DNA from: Epiperipatus broadwayi
Lineage: Eukaryota > Onychophora > Udeonychophora > Euonychophora > Peripatidae
DNA: 64,000 bases
Direction: 5' to 3'
NCBI GenBank assembly: GCA_028023455.1
Contig: JAQFVV010006311.1
Location: forward strand, 3,877,490 to 3,941,489
Part shown: piece by piece, positions 27,365-39,649 of the stretch
Layout of the letters: each line of letters begins with the position of its first letter
How positions within the stretch are numbered: position 1 is the first letter of the stretch
Translations under genes and position numbers: made by a program
The notes under the pieces: model-generated
Told to the model about the DNA's origin: nothing
Databases searched by the model: none
Seen by the model: only the letters and a program-made list of their open reading frames with translations

Positions 27365-28288
27365 TCAAAAATAACAAATAAATTGTAGCATATTTTACAC
27401 AGAAGTATTTTTCTTTACTTAGAGATTAATTATTATGAATTGAATTTATCCAAAAAAAAAAAAGAAATAGATGTCATCTAGGTAAACTGTGCAATAACGT
27501 ATAAGTGCCTTTCTAATTTATTACAGATTTTAAAATGACTTATAAACAATTCAATTTGTCTGTTTCTAAAGACATCGTTTTTCTTGTAATATTTTTATAT
27601 GATCTCTATCCATGTACAAAAAATAATAATCTATTAACTTTCAATATTTTTTAATCATGAATAATGTTGTATATTTAAATTTAATTTCAATTCTTATTAT
27701 ACAAGAATATTACAGGAAAACTCATGTCGTGAAAAAGAAATGATTTTTATATGTCAATTTAAAGATCGGTTAGTAAATAGGCAAAGCACTAATAATGAAA
27801 TGTAGTTTCTGGAAATAAATAAACAAAAGTACTTTGATGCATTTTTTTATATTATTATTTAAACAGGCAATATTCACTATACGTATTGCCACACACAGCA
27901 AGCTAGAGTAATCAATGGATGCCAGAAGGCATGTGCATAAAATCCCCATCTATTGCCTACTCATCCAATATCCCCAGACTAGTTTCTGGCTTGTGGCCTT
28001 TGTTACTGAGGAGCCTTGGATCTGAGAGCACTGCACCTAGACTTTAGGATCTAATACAACCATCTAGCCGCCATCTTTTATCTCCACTTAACTACAAAAC
28101 TATGAGTCTTAAATTGAAAACACCTTAATATTTTCAATCCAAGATCATCAGCTTATATAGTCATCTGAACTCAGTTATTTATTATTTATTTATTTGTACG
28201 GTATTTGTGAGGTTAAAATAGTTATTTATATACGCAAGTGTGTGTAAACAATTGTTATCTACATTTTTAAATAAATAAGCTTAATTAC

Positions 28289-28413
28289 CATCTAACGGAA
28301 TCTATGGGAACTGGTTCTATACAATCTATTCGGTCATCTGAATCAACAGCATGTTTAATAAGTTTTCGAGATCTTCCAAATCTACCGATTTTCACAAGAA
28401 CGGACGAAGATGT
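28289..28413 (-). CDS. Pseudokinase exon: beta8, degenerate DFG and activation loop
   Basis: A 125-nt exon, phase 0 at the start and phase 2 at the end, with acceptor TTAATATGTAG and donor GTAATT. It encodes VLVKIGRFGRSR, the counterpart of V.VKI.DFGL.R, with Arg in place of the Mg-binding Asp. The loop that follows (residues 16-40) is acidic in the middle (DSDDRID) and has no obvious activation Tyr. It ends PIDSVR; the split codon TG+G gives the Trp of the conserved (L/V)RW motif that precedes APE. The exact codon completion across a 4.7-kb intron is good evidence for both exon borders. Confidence 0.88.
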
Positions 28414-28951
28414 CTACATATTAAATTAAAAATAAATATAAATGAAAATTATCAAATAAAATAAACTTTGGAATTATTATTGTCTTTTTGGTTATTTTAT
28501 TCATATCATCACTATTATATCTTTAATAATAAAAGTATGCAAAATACTTATAATATTAGAGAATAAAAGAATAAGGCCAGCTACTAATAACGTCAATGCT
28601 CATCTACCCGGAAATTAGTTAATATCATTAATTATTATTATAAAACTGATTTAAATGTTAACTGAGATATTAATTCTGATTGTAAAAAAATATTTTAATA
28701 ATACTATATTTCAAGCGTTATTTAAGACATTTATTGTAAAATGATTAACAGTAAACACTAGATAATATTAAACTCGTTTTGAAATTGATTTTTGACTTGT
28801 GACTTCCTTAAAGAGTAGATTATACACAAACACCTGACAGTCATCTTTAATTCTTAAATGAGCATGGGATGCTAGTTATATATTAACTATAGGAACATTT
28901 AAAATTGTATTAAAAGATAGTATAGATTCTTTGAAAATATTATTTTGTTAA

Positions 28952-29527
28952 TGCAATGTTCAAGGTCAAGCAAGGTATAAACATATGTAAGTTGTACAAT
29001 AATAAATTTATAATGAATATATAGAATAAAAATAATAACTTTGTACAGTAATTATGAATAATGATCATTTGTAAACAATTATATAAATGACTGTAACCAT
29101 AAAATGTAGCAATGTAGACCGTTAAATAGCAATGTTATTAGGTCATAGAGTTGCACAGCTGACCTTATAAGGTCAGAAAACTGTATAAAATGCCGTATAT
29201 GGTGAGAAATGTAAAAAAAGACTATGTGTATGTGAAAATATCATATATGATAAGGTATGTAAGGAATCCAGAAGTCTTGAGAGATATATAAATCCCCAGA
29301 GCCTGGTTTAAGGTTCTGGTATTAATGTAAGTCAGAGACTCTTGCCTCTGTAAGTCCAAATGCAGGACTAGGGTTATTATGTGCAAGTCACCATGACCTT
29401 TTATTATTTTAACATGCCTTAAATATGCTATGTATATATATATATATAAAATTTAAATTAAACTATTAGCTTACTATATCAATTCTGCCTTTGTCAATTA
29501 TTTACTTGCTGATCTTGGGACACAGCA
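28952..29527 (+). repeat. 5' LTR of the Gypsy-type element
   Basis: 576 bp, aligning with 31806-32417 throughout; shared landmarks are TGACCTTATAAGGTCAGAAAA, GTAAGTCAGAGACTC and CACCATGACCTTTTATTAT. Divergence between the LTRs (substitutions and indels) indicates an old insertion. Confidence 0.9.
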
Positions 29528-29740
29528 AACTGGCACAGTCAATACAGGAATGGAACCTTAAGTAATTGCTTAAACAGCAAATTGGCACAGTCAATACAGG
29601 AATGGAACTACAGCAAACTGGTGCAGTCAATACATTAATGGAACCTTAAGTAATTGCCTAAACAGTAGATTGATGGAGTCATCATAGGAATCAAATCTTA
29701 AAGTAATTACTTGAACAGCAAACTGAGACAAGTCATAATT
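29522..29740 (+). repeat. Tandem leader repeats around the primer-binding site
   Basis: ACAGCAAACTGG-type units recur at about 29522, 29574, 29609, 29660 and 29713, most followed by CAGTCAATACAGGAATGGAA and a CCTTAAGTAATTGC segment. The first unit spans the LTR/PBS junction, so the priming region itself appears to have been duplicated. Confidence 0.75.
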
Positions 29741-29761
29741 GGATTTGAATTAACAGAGAAA

Positions 29762-30355
29762 ATGGCAGGCATATCACAAGTTGGTATATGCGAGTTTAAT
29801 GTAGATAATCTGAGTGATTGGCCCCTGTATGTTCAGAGGATAAAAACTACTTTATACTAGATAGTATTACTGAGAATATGGTAAAAGTAGCATTATTTTG
29901 CTTCACAGGCCAAAGGGTAATCAAAATAGCTAACAAACTGTGTGAAAATTTGCTGGAGACACAGAAATATGATGAGTTTGTAACAAAGTTAAACATTATT
30001 TCAATACACAGCCATCCAAGTTTATTGATCAGTTGCATTTTAGAGGCAGAAAGCAAAGGAAAAATGAAAAAATAAAAGATTATGACATTATCGTGTCTTT
30101 ACAGCAAATATTTAGAGGAAGCTCTCCTCGAGCAACTGTTATATGAAATAATAGATGATAAGTTTAGGCAGATATTATTAGCAATAAAAGACCTAATGTA
30201 TAAGGAAGAAATCAGATATAGATTAGCTAATGAACTACTACATGACCAAGTGAGAAAGTTCAGAAGTTTTATGAGACCAGAACCACTTCAAGCTACAATT
30301 GTTAAAATGTCTGGAGTTAAATCCAAAATAGACAAACAAGTTAAATGTATCTGAT
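29762..30355 (+). pseudogene. gag remnant of the Gypsy-type element
   Basis: From ATG 29762 the frame reads MAGISQVGICEFNVDN and DWPLYVQRIK; then a frameshift leads into YFILDSITENMVKVALF, followed by a further broken frame (LLEQLLYEIIDDKFRQILLA) to about 30355. WPLYVQRI.-YF is typical of Gypsy gag N-termini. A damaged CCHC knuckle (C..YEKIGSKAHDC) follows at about 30340-30400. Confidence 0.7.
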
Positions 30356-30539
30356 ATGAAAAAATTGGTAGCAAAGCCCATGATTGTAATATTCCAGAAA
30401 GTGAAAGTTATAGGAAAATAACCGAGAATCCTGAAAGAGGGCACCACCATAAAAAGCCGAGCAGAGAATTTAAATGCAATGTGTTGGAAAATAGCTACAT
30501 AAAAATGCTACTGTAGACAAATCAGATCAAATTATGCTT

Positions 30540-30815
30540 AATGCTAAAATAAATGGCAAACCAATAACCATGGAAATTGATAATGGAGCAGGTATTACTG
30601 ATGAAAAGCAGAGATTGGGAAAGTCTAATTAAAGATTTAAATTTCCCTCCAAAAGTAGAAAAAACTGACCTCAAGGCCTGGGATGGTAACAAAAATCCCA
30701 TAAGAATATTAGGAATCACAAAAGTAAAGGTAGAAACAAAGAAGAGTAAAGAAATACTATCACTATAAATAGTGAGTGGAAAAATTTGACCCAATCATAG
30801 GCCAAGAATGGTTTG
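30540..30815 (+). pseudogene. Aspartic protease remnant (Gypsy pol)
   Basis: The reading GKPITMEIDNGAG corresponds to the D(S/T)GA active site, with Asn in place of Ser/Thr. After a frameshift, LKAWDGNKNPIRILGITKVKV and finally DPIIGQEWF match the end of retropepsins in Gypsy elements. At least two frame changes are present. Confidence 0.65.
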
Positions 30816-31124
30816 CGTCCCCAGGAATAAAGATATGTATTATTAAGAAAATCAATATTGAATCGCAACACATGTGGACACATCATCTAGTGCCCAGGTA
30901 AAGCTGAATTTCCTGGAACAAAAACCTATATAAACTACATTGATCAGCTAGCTTCAAATAGCTGAATGATAGCTGAATCGACTAATGCAGACTCTGGCTA
31001 CAGAATTCTTAAAACTTGAATAGGAAGCAAATGGCCCACTAAATCTTCTCCCTGCTTAAGTAAAAGACTGTTAAAGTATGTGAGAGACTGTCCATAAATA
31101 AAGGCTGTATATTGATGGATGACA

Positions 31125-31310
31125 AAATATTTATAACCAGCTATGGTCACAGAAAAGTACTCAGATTATTACATCAGGGTCATCCAGGAATAGTTACAGC
31201 TAAAAACCTGCATACAACTATGTATGATGGCCAGGAATAAATAGAGACATCGAGTTGTATATTAAAAATGTGTGAAGAATGTCAAACTGTAACTGAACTT
31301 TTGTTTCAAA
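31125..31310 (+). pseudogene. Integrase zinc-finger remnant (Gypsy pol)
   Basis: RKVLRLLHQGHPGIVTAKN, then (frameshift) WPGINRDIELYIKN and CEECQTV form the H-x-H...C-x-x-C integrase N-terminal domain. The catalytic core that should follow is not recognisable. Confidence 0.75.
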
Positions 31311-31805
31311 GGAAAATAAAGAATAAATTGTTAATCTTGTTTCCTATCCAATGAAGAACTAATGAGAGAGTAATGGTAGAAAATTTGAAATAGGCAATAA
31401 TATTTGGTCACTGAATAAATTAAAAAAGACTTGGGGAAAAAGCAACCATGACAAATAATATTGTGAATCAATAGCAGAAATTGAAACTGAAGAGGATATA
31501 AAACTTCAGAAGCATAAAAATCAGCTGAGATGATACCTGTCACCCATACACAATGAAAACAGTGAAGCAGAAATCGGCAACAATGTTAAAACAAGAACTA
31601 CAGCGTCAACCAGTCCAGAGATCTACAATCCTGAAGAAAAAGAATCACCAAAAGTTGGAAACTCTTCCAAAAATGAGATAGCTACACTGAAATCATCATC
31701 AAGGCACAGCAATGACTGCCAGCAACCAGGAGGAATCAGAAACCCTTCCACTCATCTCAAAGACTATGTTAGGACAAGAACCATAATTCTGGAATGGAGA
31801 CGGAA

Positions 31806-32417
31806 TGCAGTGTTGAAAGTTAAGCATATGTATGTTGTACAATATTAAATGTATAATGAATATGTGAATAAAAATAATAAATTTGTAATACAATAAATGT
31901 ATAATGAAAATGTAGAAAAAAATAATAACTTTGTACGGTAATTATGAATAACGATCATGTGTAAATAATTATATAAATAATTGTAACTATAAAATGTAGC
32001 AATGTAACAATCATTAAATAGCAATGTTGTTAGGTCATAGAGTTGCACAACTGACCTTATAAGGTCAGAAAACTGTATAAAATGCTGTATATGGTGATAA
32101 ATGTAAAATAAACTATGTGTATGTGAAAACCCAATATATGGTAAGGTATTTAGGACTCCAGAAATCTTGAGAGGCATATAAACCCCCAGAGCCTGGTTCA
32201 AGGTTTTGGTATTAATGTAAGTCAGAGACTCCTGCCTCTGTAAGTCCAAAAGCAGAACTAGGGGTGCAGGTCACCATGACCTTTTATTATTTTAATACAC
32301 CATAAATAGGCTATGTATATATGTAAAAATAATCATATGTATTTAAATTAAACTATTAGTTAACCATCTCAATTCTGCCTTTGACAATTATTTATTTGCT
32401 GGTCATAGGACACAGCA
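31806..32417 (+). repeat. 3' LTR of the Gypsy-type element
   Basis: 612 bp, homologous to the 5' LTR, same TG...CA ends, followed by the GTTAA target duplication. Confidence 0.9.
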
Positions 32418-32524
32418 GTTAATAAAAAAATAAAAATGGCTACCTATTATTATTGTGATAAATTGTATATACAATTAGTATATAGCTATCATGATCATTT
32501 GTAACATTATCAGTTCACTGCAGA

Positions 32525-33865
32525 ATGAAGATTTCTCTAAGTTTAATCCAGTTTTTCTGATTTATAGTCTCTCTTTACTAAATCACATCAATAAATTTCT
32601 TTATGTAAATTCTTTCTACATCTTCTACAATTCTCTTGGAATCTAATTTAATCCATCTTTTCATCTACTCTCATATTTTATAGAAATATGTCTATACCAT
32701 CTCTATTTCAATTTTTTAATTCTTACAACAATATCAGTAATAAATGTTTGTTCTATAACACATGTATTTCATTTTGTTCTCTTCTTGTTACATTTAACAT
32801 GTGTCCCTCAATATCATAAGTGGCCTGAAGTCTCTGAATTGTTCTTCTGTTATTTGTTTCATTTGCCCAAATTTTATATCCATAAATAACGAATACCTTT
32901 CCTTTACACGTTATTCTACCAAAAGTTCCACACAAGTTTCGTTCTATGATTAATTTTATCTAATAAATTTTCATCTGTATTAATAATAAAGAAAATGTAT
33001 TTATTCCCATGTGAACTTCTAAATCACGATTATCAATATTTATTTTCTTCTTTCAAGAAAATAACAAACCTTAGTCTTTTTAACATTTATCTTTAATTAT
33101 ATTTATTTTTAATTTAATTATAATTACTTTCACTTGATAACTCCTGCAACATTTCTTGAAGTATTGGAATATTATTTGTAAACATGGCCTCATTATTTGC
33201 AAAACTTAAATGATAGAAATATGACATTTACTTTTATTCCATTAGATTTTCATTTTAATCCAAAAAATACACTGCTGTTGCATTTTGATAAATATTATTC
33301 AGAGTATGACAGTATAGTATGTTTATATCCAATGATACAAGGTTTAATCCCAATTAAAATGCTTATAGAGCCAAATGTCTTTTCATAAACTATAAATTCA
33401 AAACACATTGTCAATGCATAATCATTGGTTCTTTTTATAACTTTTATAAATATCTGAATGAAATTCATTGTTTTAAAACCACTTTTAAATCCAGCTTGTT
33501 CTTTTGGTTAGCCAGAATCCAAAAATAGTTAAAATGACATTGGCAAAAGGCCAATATCTAATATCTTCTTTATTACCTTCTTAAAATGTAGATATTACTA
33601 CTATATTTTTCCAATCATCTAAGACATTTTTATCATTTATAATTTGTTATATAATTTTTCCGAAATAATTTCTATTTCTTCATCTTATAATAATTCATCA
33701 TTTTTGGAGCTTTTCTTTTCTTCAAAGATTTAATTGCATGTCTCATCTCTTTATTTAAAATGCTTGGCAATTTAGAAGATGCAGTAATTATAGTGGGTAC
33801 TTTGTTTTCTTGTTTTTTTTTATTGCTATATAATTTTTTAGTGAATTTGTCCACATATAATATTT
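32525..33865 (-). pseudogene. Degenerate RTE LINE fragment (antisense copy)
   Basis: The minus-strand translation matches the RTE element at 57.6-59.0 kb in pieces: FTKKLYSNKKK...SSKLPSILNKEMRHAIKSLKKRKAP (fingers) near 33.8 kb, a FADD-region remnant near 33.2 kb, and NNRRTIQRLQATYDIEGHML...VTRRE near 32.8 kb. Many stops and frameshifts show great age. It lies 107 bp from the Gypsy element. Confidence 0.8.
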
Positions 33866-33989
33866 TTACACAAGATTTAGATAGGAAAAAAAATCAACAA
33901 CTAGGACCAAAGAAGCAAATATATTTTATTTTTATACCCTACCAGGCCGCTTGATGGCGTTATATACAGTTTAAAACACATAAATATAA

Positions 33990-34450
33990 TGTTAACTGGC
34001 CGCCCTTTCTTTATTGTCCGATTTTTCTGTTATTATATTTATATAAAAACCAAAAAAAAAGGAGTCTAAATTAATTTATCTACTTATTTTTTGTTGGAAA
34101 CAAACAAGTTCCTTTTATTTTTGCTTTTAAAAACATGCTTTTATTTTAATAATGTTACTGTGCTGGACTTTTTTGTCTTTATTGTCTGATTTCAGGTATT
34201 ACTTTGAGATTAAAAAAAATACATGTATAAAATAATTGCTGTACTTCTTTTTGATTGAAAACAAAGTATAAATTAATTGATCTACTTATTTTTTATTGGA
34301 AACGAACAAGTTGTTTTGGCTTTTAAAAACATGCTTTTATTTTCATGACATTACCATGCCGGACTTTTTCTGTCTTTATTGTTCGATTTCATGTCTTATT
34401 TGGATCAATTAATTACTGTACTTATTTTTGATTGAAAACAAACAAGTACT
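33990..34450. repeat. Imperfect tandem repeat (~210-bp unit)
   Basis: TTTTAAAAACATGCTTTTATTTT, a GGACTTTTT.TGTCTTTATTGT..GATTTCA block and ATCTACTTATTTTTT.TTGGAAAC occur twice (34070-34205 and 34270-34400). Partial copies lie at 33995 and 34405. Confidence 0.75.
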
Positions 34451-34894
34451 TTTGAAAAACAACTTGTAAAACACAGTACCGGCAAGTGCATCAGTGTGCA
34501 GGGAAGGGGAACTCTGATGATTTAGCAGATCATATCAAATGCATTGACTTTAAACAAAATCTTGTGAAATAGAGAAGGATCAGGGAGGGGGTATATGTCA
34601 GCATGTAGTGCTGGAATGTGCATGATGGGTACCAAAGGTTTTGCTGATCTGAAGCTTCATCGAAAAGATGCAGTAGTCTAAGAAAACCAACCTGACCATT
34701 TCCAAAATGACCTGCAACCTCAGCCATTTTACTTGTCTTGTATATGTTCTCATGATGAAAATGTGAGTTTTTGTGTGAATTCTGTGAATTGGTGCTTATC
34801 CTTACCCTCTCCCAATTGTTAAAAACCTTCCAAGCTGTGTATGGAAGCATGGTGAGGGGCTTAAAAGTACTACTATGTAATACTATGTCAGGTA

Positions 34895-34990
34895 GGGTGT
34901 AAGATCATTACTTGGAATGTACATTTCAAGAGTTATGGCCAGTTGATTTTTCTACACCCTAACATGATAGGAGTAGTGATCTGTGAAGTG
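34895..34990 (+). pseudogene. Possible start of an L1/Tx1-like endonuclease (LINE fragment)
   Basis: KIITWNV, then FKSYGQLIFLHPNMIGVVICE resembles the first beta strand and the I..l.E segment of L1-type APE endonucleases. Stops interrupt it soon after. The less AT-biased 34.5-35.2 kb stretch around it may all belong to the same old element. Confidence 0.35.
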
Positions 34991-37900
34991 TGTGCATTTG
35001 CATAGTTTCATGAAGCACATTAGTAGGCCATAATATTGGTGTGCAAGGACATCTAGGCCGCAATGGCGAATATGAACAGAACTGTTCTAGAGGCCATAAG
35101 TTTAGCCATGTAAACAGCATTTTTATGTGTTTTTGCACATAAAAAGTGCCATCAAGTGGGTGGTATTGTTTAAAAATAGAATACCAATTAGACTTTAATT
35201 AGAGGATTGATAATGGACAACAATAGAGATTAGCATTATTAAAAGAGTAGACCATAAGAATAATAGAAAATTTAAAAAAATAAAAAAAAATAATAGAAAA
35301 GAAATACTGATAAAAAAGCCAAAACTTATTGAAAGAAAAAAATCATCAAAATTAGAGCAAATTTAAAAAATAGCATAAAAAAAAAGAGATTTGAAAGAAT
35401 GCATGAAAGCTAAGATAATCTGAAACTTAAAATAAAGAGTATTAAAGAAAAAAATGAAAACGAATTCTGAATATAAGTGAACCATGTGGAAGAAAACTTT
35501 GAAAAAATGTTAGACAATCAACTGAGGTTAAAACAATCTACAGAAAGAAATAAGAAAAGTGAAGAAAATAACAGAAAAAAATTAATAAAAGCAATTGTGA
35601 ATAAAATTGTAGGAATTCATGAGTTGTTTTAAATATGTCATAAATAGTTAACACAAAAATTTCATTGTAAAACACAAAGAAATAAGAATTAGAAAGTAAT
35701 GTGCAAGATGCTGACATGTCCAAAGCATTTAATTAAATTATTAATATTATATGTTTTAGTAGCATAGTTGCATATTTTATGGGTTCACCATGAATAAATG
35801 TGTGCCCATCTTTATTGATATTGAAGGTTTTATCAAATAATAATCTTATTTTTGTTTTTATAATCAGTAAACTTACATATATTTCACTGTTCCAAATTAA
35901 ACAAGAATTTTACTATTTAGATAAAGATTTTGATATCCATTTATAATCAATAGCACAGTTGGTTATAGAATAGCTACCTCATAAACATTACTAAGCTTGT
36001 TTGTGACTTTTCAATTTTTATCTAGCCCAAACTTGAATCCTAGATCATTGGCATAACAAGCAATTGAACTAATCATAATGCTCCATATTTTTTCAGAAGT
36101 ACAAATGTCTGATATTCTGACAGTGATATTAGTAAAGTTTAAAATAATTCAATACAATGTAAATAACCATATGAGAACTAATAAAATGTACTAGTAACAT
36201 TTATAATATTGAATACTTGCTTACCAAAGATAAATAGTAGTGACAAAACAATTTATATTTATCTCACTTCAAAATAAATGCCTTCTCAACAGCTTTTCTT
36301 AAAAGAATATTGAATAAAAAGACATCACTGAATCAGGCTGCTTAATTCTGGAAAATGAAAATTTGAGAATTTTTCATCCTTATTGCAAAGTCTAATCAGT
36401 GTTAGATGCCTTAGAAAAATATTATGGCTGGATTAGTCCCTAAATAAATTGACCTTCTTAATTAATGTGGATTCAAATTCAGGTTGTAAGCATGCCAAGA
36501 AGATATGTTACAAATTCATCCTTTGCTTTACAATAAGTAATAGTTTATTTTCTTCAAATGTTTCTAGATTTCAGGTATATACTACTCCTATTTATTAAGA
36601 TAGTGAATTATAAATTATTATTTTTGAGAACATTTTTCTTATCATCATAAATCTAATTAAATGTGGCCTTTTTAAAAAAATTTTTTTTAATATCTTGAAT
36701 ATTTAGCAGCAATTATAGTGTATATTACAAGCAATTTTCCATTCAAGAAAATAGTTCATTGTCTAGAGCTTCTGAGATATTCGTTTTTGAAAGTTGTTAG
36801 AGATAGGATCAGTGAATTAGCAGAGTAAGATCATTAGTTGTGTACAATAATTGGAATAATAATACATTTTTTGGTGATATATGTGCATGATTTAAAATAT
36901 TTTTGTGCACTAAGATAATGAAAGAAATGCTGCAATGCCAGTTTAAAATTATATGATCCAACTTTTATTTCTAAAACAAATAAATTTCCTACTATATAAA
37001 TAATCATAATGGGCATCAATTGTTGCATAAGATAATACAATAAAGTTCTATTATATGAGAAATAAGTATGTGAAAGTCAGTTGTGAACTGGAAAGTTATA
37101 ACATATATTGTTTATGAATGTAGTTTTTTACAATTCATTTTTACTTTTTAAATTTAAATTCTAGTGACATAATCTTTCTTTGCAAACATAACAAAGTTTT
37201 TAAAAACATCAAGTAATTTTAATAAATCTAGTATCTACAAATTGTTGTTAAGATTTCTTCCTTAAATTGTCTACTTACTAGTTTTATCATTATTTTAATT
37301 ACGTTAAGGATAAAGAATCAAGGCCTTCTGTATCGTTAAAAACTTCAAGGTTCATTTAAAACCATCAAAACATCACATGATCATCATTTCATATGATTAC
37401 ACACTGTATGGACAGTTTGGTACTCTTATTAAGATTCATTTAAGCTGTATATAATTTTTGTAGCAATCTTATCAGGTAAAAATCTGTACTATACTCACAA
37501 ATTGTTAGTGGAGTAATACTACTAAATGAATATTTTTAGATGAGCTCTTATTTATAGATAGACTTGTTTTCTACACTTTATTAATTTTTTACTCTTCTTT
37601 ACTATTTGTTGTAAATTTTCAAGTGAAATAAATATTATCGGTATCAGAATTGTGCAAAGTTGTGTAACAATCTTGCTTTATAGAATTCGGTTAAGCACTA
37701 GTATGCTTATATTAGTGTTTGGATTTTGTTTAACATATTAATGCCTGTGGTTTGTTTAAGATGGTCAAAAAGCTTGATTTAGCCTTTTGTTAATTAATTG
37801 ATATAGTTTATATTTTTATTAATATCTAGTGTAAAAGATTCCTATAAGTTCATTTTAACTATTTTTTAGGAATTAAAATGGAATGTTTGTAAAATGCAAA

Positions 37901-39645
37901 ATTAAATAACTACCTACTTGATAGATTGTCTTTCAATAGAGTGGGAGAGAGTTACATTATGTGTATGCAAAATGAAACTTATAAGATATGTTGATAAGAA
38001 TATTTTCATATGTTAGATATAAATGATATACTTTTGTAGTATTCTCTTCATCACTTACATGATGGCTAGTGTGAACAAGCCGATTTATCAGCACATTTAT
38101 AATAAAAATCATACATCGATGAACTCCAAATAGTTTAGAATTATTATGGCTTATAGCATTAAGATATATCTGTCAGCAAAATATTAATAAAAAGTTAATG
38201 TATCTTCTTAAAATAAAGCAGTTGAACAGTAAAATTATCAGGTTTTTTGGTCTTTACCAATGTATTCCCCATCTTAAATCCACCATATCATAACTTTTTT
38301 AGCACAGAAAATCAGATCACTCTTTCTCATAGACATTACATTGTTCAGTTGAATTATGGATATCAAATACCTGAATTTTTATTCCATACTGATACATAGA
38401 TATTTTATATCACACAATTCTCTGACAAAGTAGAGATTGAATTTTATCCACTTTTGATACTTTGTGGAAGAGTAAAGAGAGATTTTTAAGTATTTTTTTG
38501 AGATGGTTTATCAGTGCAACTCTCACCTATACACTAGCTATAAAAATTCAGACCATTCTTTCTCAAAATGCATGTACTTTGTGAAGAATCTGCACTCATC
38601 AGGAAAATCAGAAATGGAAATCTTCTTAATTTATAAGCCCATATTGATAGTTTGATATTTTTATAACACTATTTACATCCAAAGTAGATATATATTTGTA
38701 TTCAGTTTTAATAATAAAATTGCCAATTTGTATTTTCAATTTGTTCTTTTCTTATAAGACATGAAAATTTTTTAAAGAAGATATTGGATATGGGTTCGGA
38801 TTTATAATGTATTAAAAATTTGACTATATTTTTGACAATAATATATTATTAGTGAATTGATTATAAATATACTTGAACAAATATGAAGAGGTAAAAGATA
38901 GAAATTCAATGACTGACTAAAAACTTAAATCTCATTGCCAAATAAAAATTGTAAAATAACTGTAAATAATTACACAATGTGATTGCTTTGAACTTTTTTG
39001 ATTCATGAAAAATAAATCAAGAATCTAAAAATGATTTCATAATTTTAGTTAATAAGTAGATGTAGCTCTTTTATAAGATACAAAGATGCTTTTAAGTGTG
39101 GAGAAAGTATTTTGGTGAATGATCTTTAGCAATGGAAGAATCAAAAGAAGTGTATAAAATTATATATCCAATTCTGATATCTCATTTAGATTTGTATATA
39201 TATTGTAACGATATATAAATATGCCATTACATTAATTTAAAATAAAAACTTTAAGTTCACAAATAAAAATAAATTTATTAAAAACTAAAAGCTAAAAAAA
39301 TTAAAGAGTTGTTAAACGTGTATACGTATATATATTCGCACAGATGTAAAACTTTAAAAATTATTTCATTTTTAAATAAATAAAAAAAAAGGTATTTGAA
39401 CGTACTTTTTTAGGAAAAAGTATAAGAAAAAGATAAAATATTTTTGTAAATGGAAATGATTGTTTTATAAATTAATTGAAAAGCAAACTAGCCCTTGGGG
39501 CTTTTATATAATTAAAAAGTCAGAGGATAAGATAGATAAGAGAATGAAAAGAATTAGCTTGTCCAATATAGAAGCAGCAATAAAGGCCCGGACCATAATG
39601 AAAAATGATGGATTAGTGATGTTTTGTTCGTGGAATCCATAGGAT
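34991..39645. other. Intronic AT-rich stretch
   Basis: An A-rich tract at 35.2-35.6 kb could be a decayed ORF1 but shows no motif. A tRNA-like A box (TAGCACAGTTGG, 35951-35962) with a B-box-like ACTTGAATCC at 36031 suggests a SINE remnant. One copy of the CTTTGTGGA repeat lies at 38444-38468. No exon found. Confidence 0.4.
35951..36045 (+). repeat. Possible tRNA-derived SINE head
   Basis: TAGCACAGTTGG is a perfect fit to the Pol III A-box consensus; ACTTGAATCC about 70 nt on resembles the B box. The spacing is longer than in a normal tRNA, and no cloverleaf is evident. Confidence 0.3.
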
Positions 39646-39649
39646 TATG

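Larger units (their letters stand above)
28952..32417 (+). mobile_element. Decayed Ty3/Gypsy-type LTR retrotransposon
   Basis: Two direct LTRs (28952-29527 and 31806-32417) start TGCA(A/G)TGTT and end GGACACAGCA. The 5-bp target duplication GTTAA is present at both outer edges (28947-28951 and 32418-32422). A TGG 4 nt after the 5' LTR may start the primer-binding site. A purine run (GGAATGGAGACGGAA) directly precedes the 3' LTR as polypurine tract. The interior (2.3 kb) keeps traces of gag, a CCHC knuckle, aspartic protease and the integrase HHCC zinc finger, but has no recognisable reverse transcriptase or RNase H. All frames are broken, so the element is dead. Confidence 0.88.
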
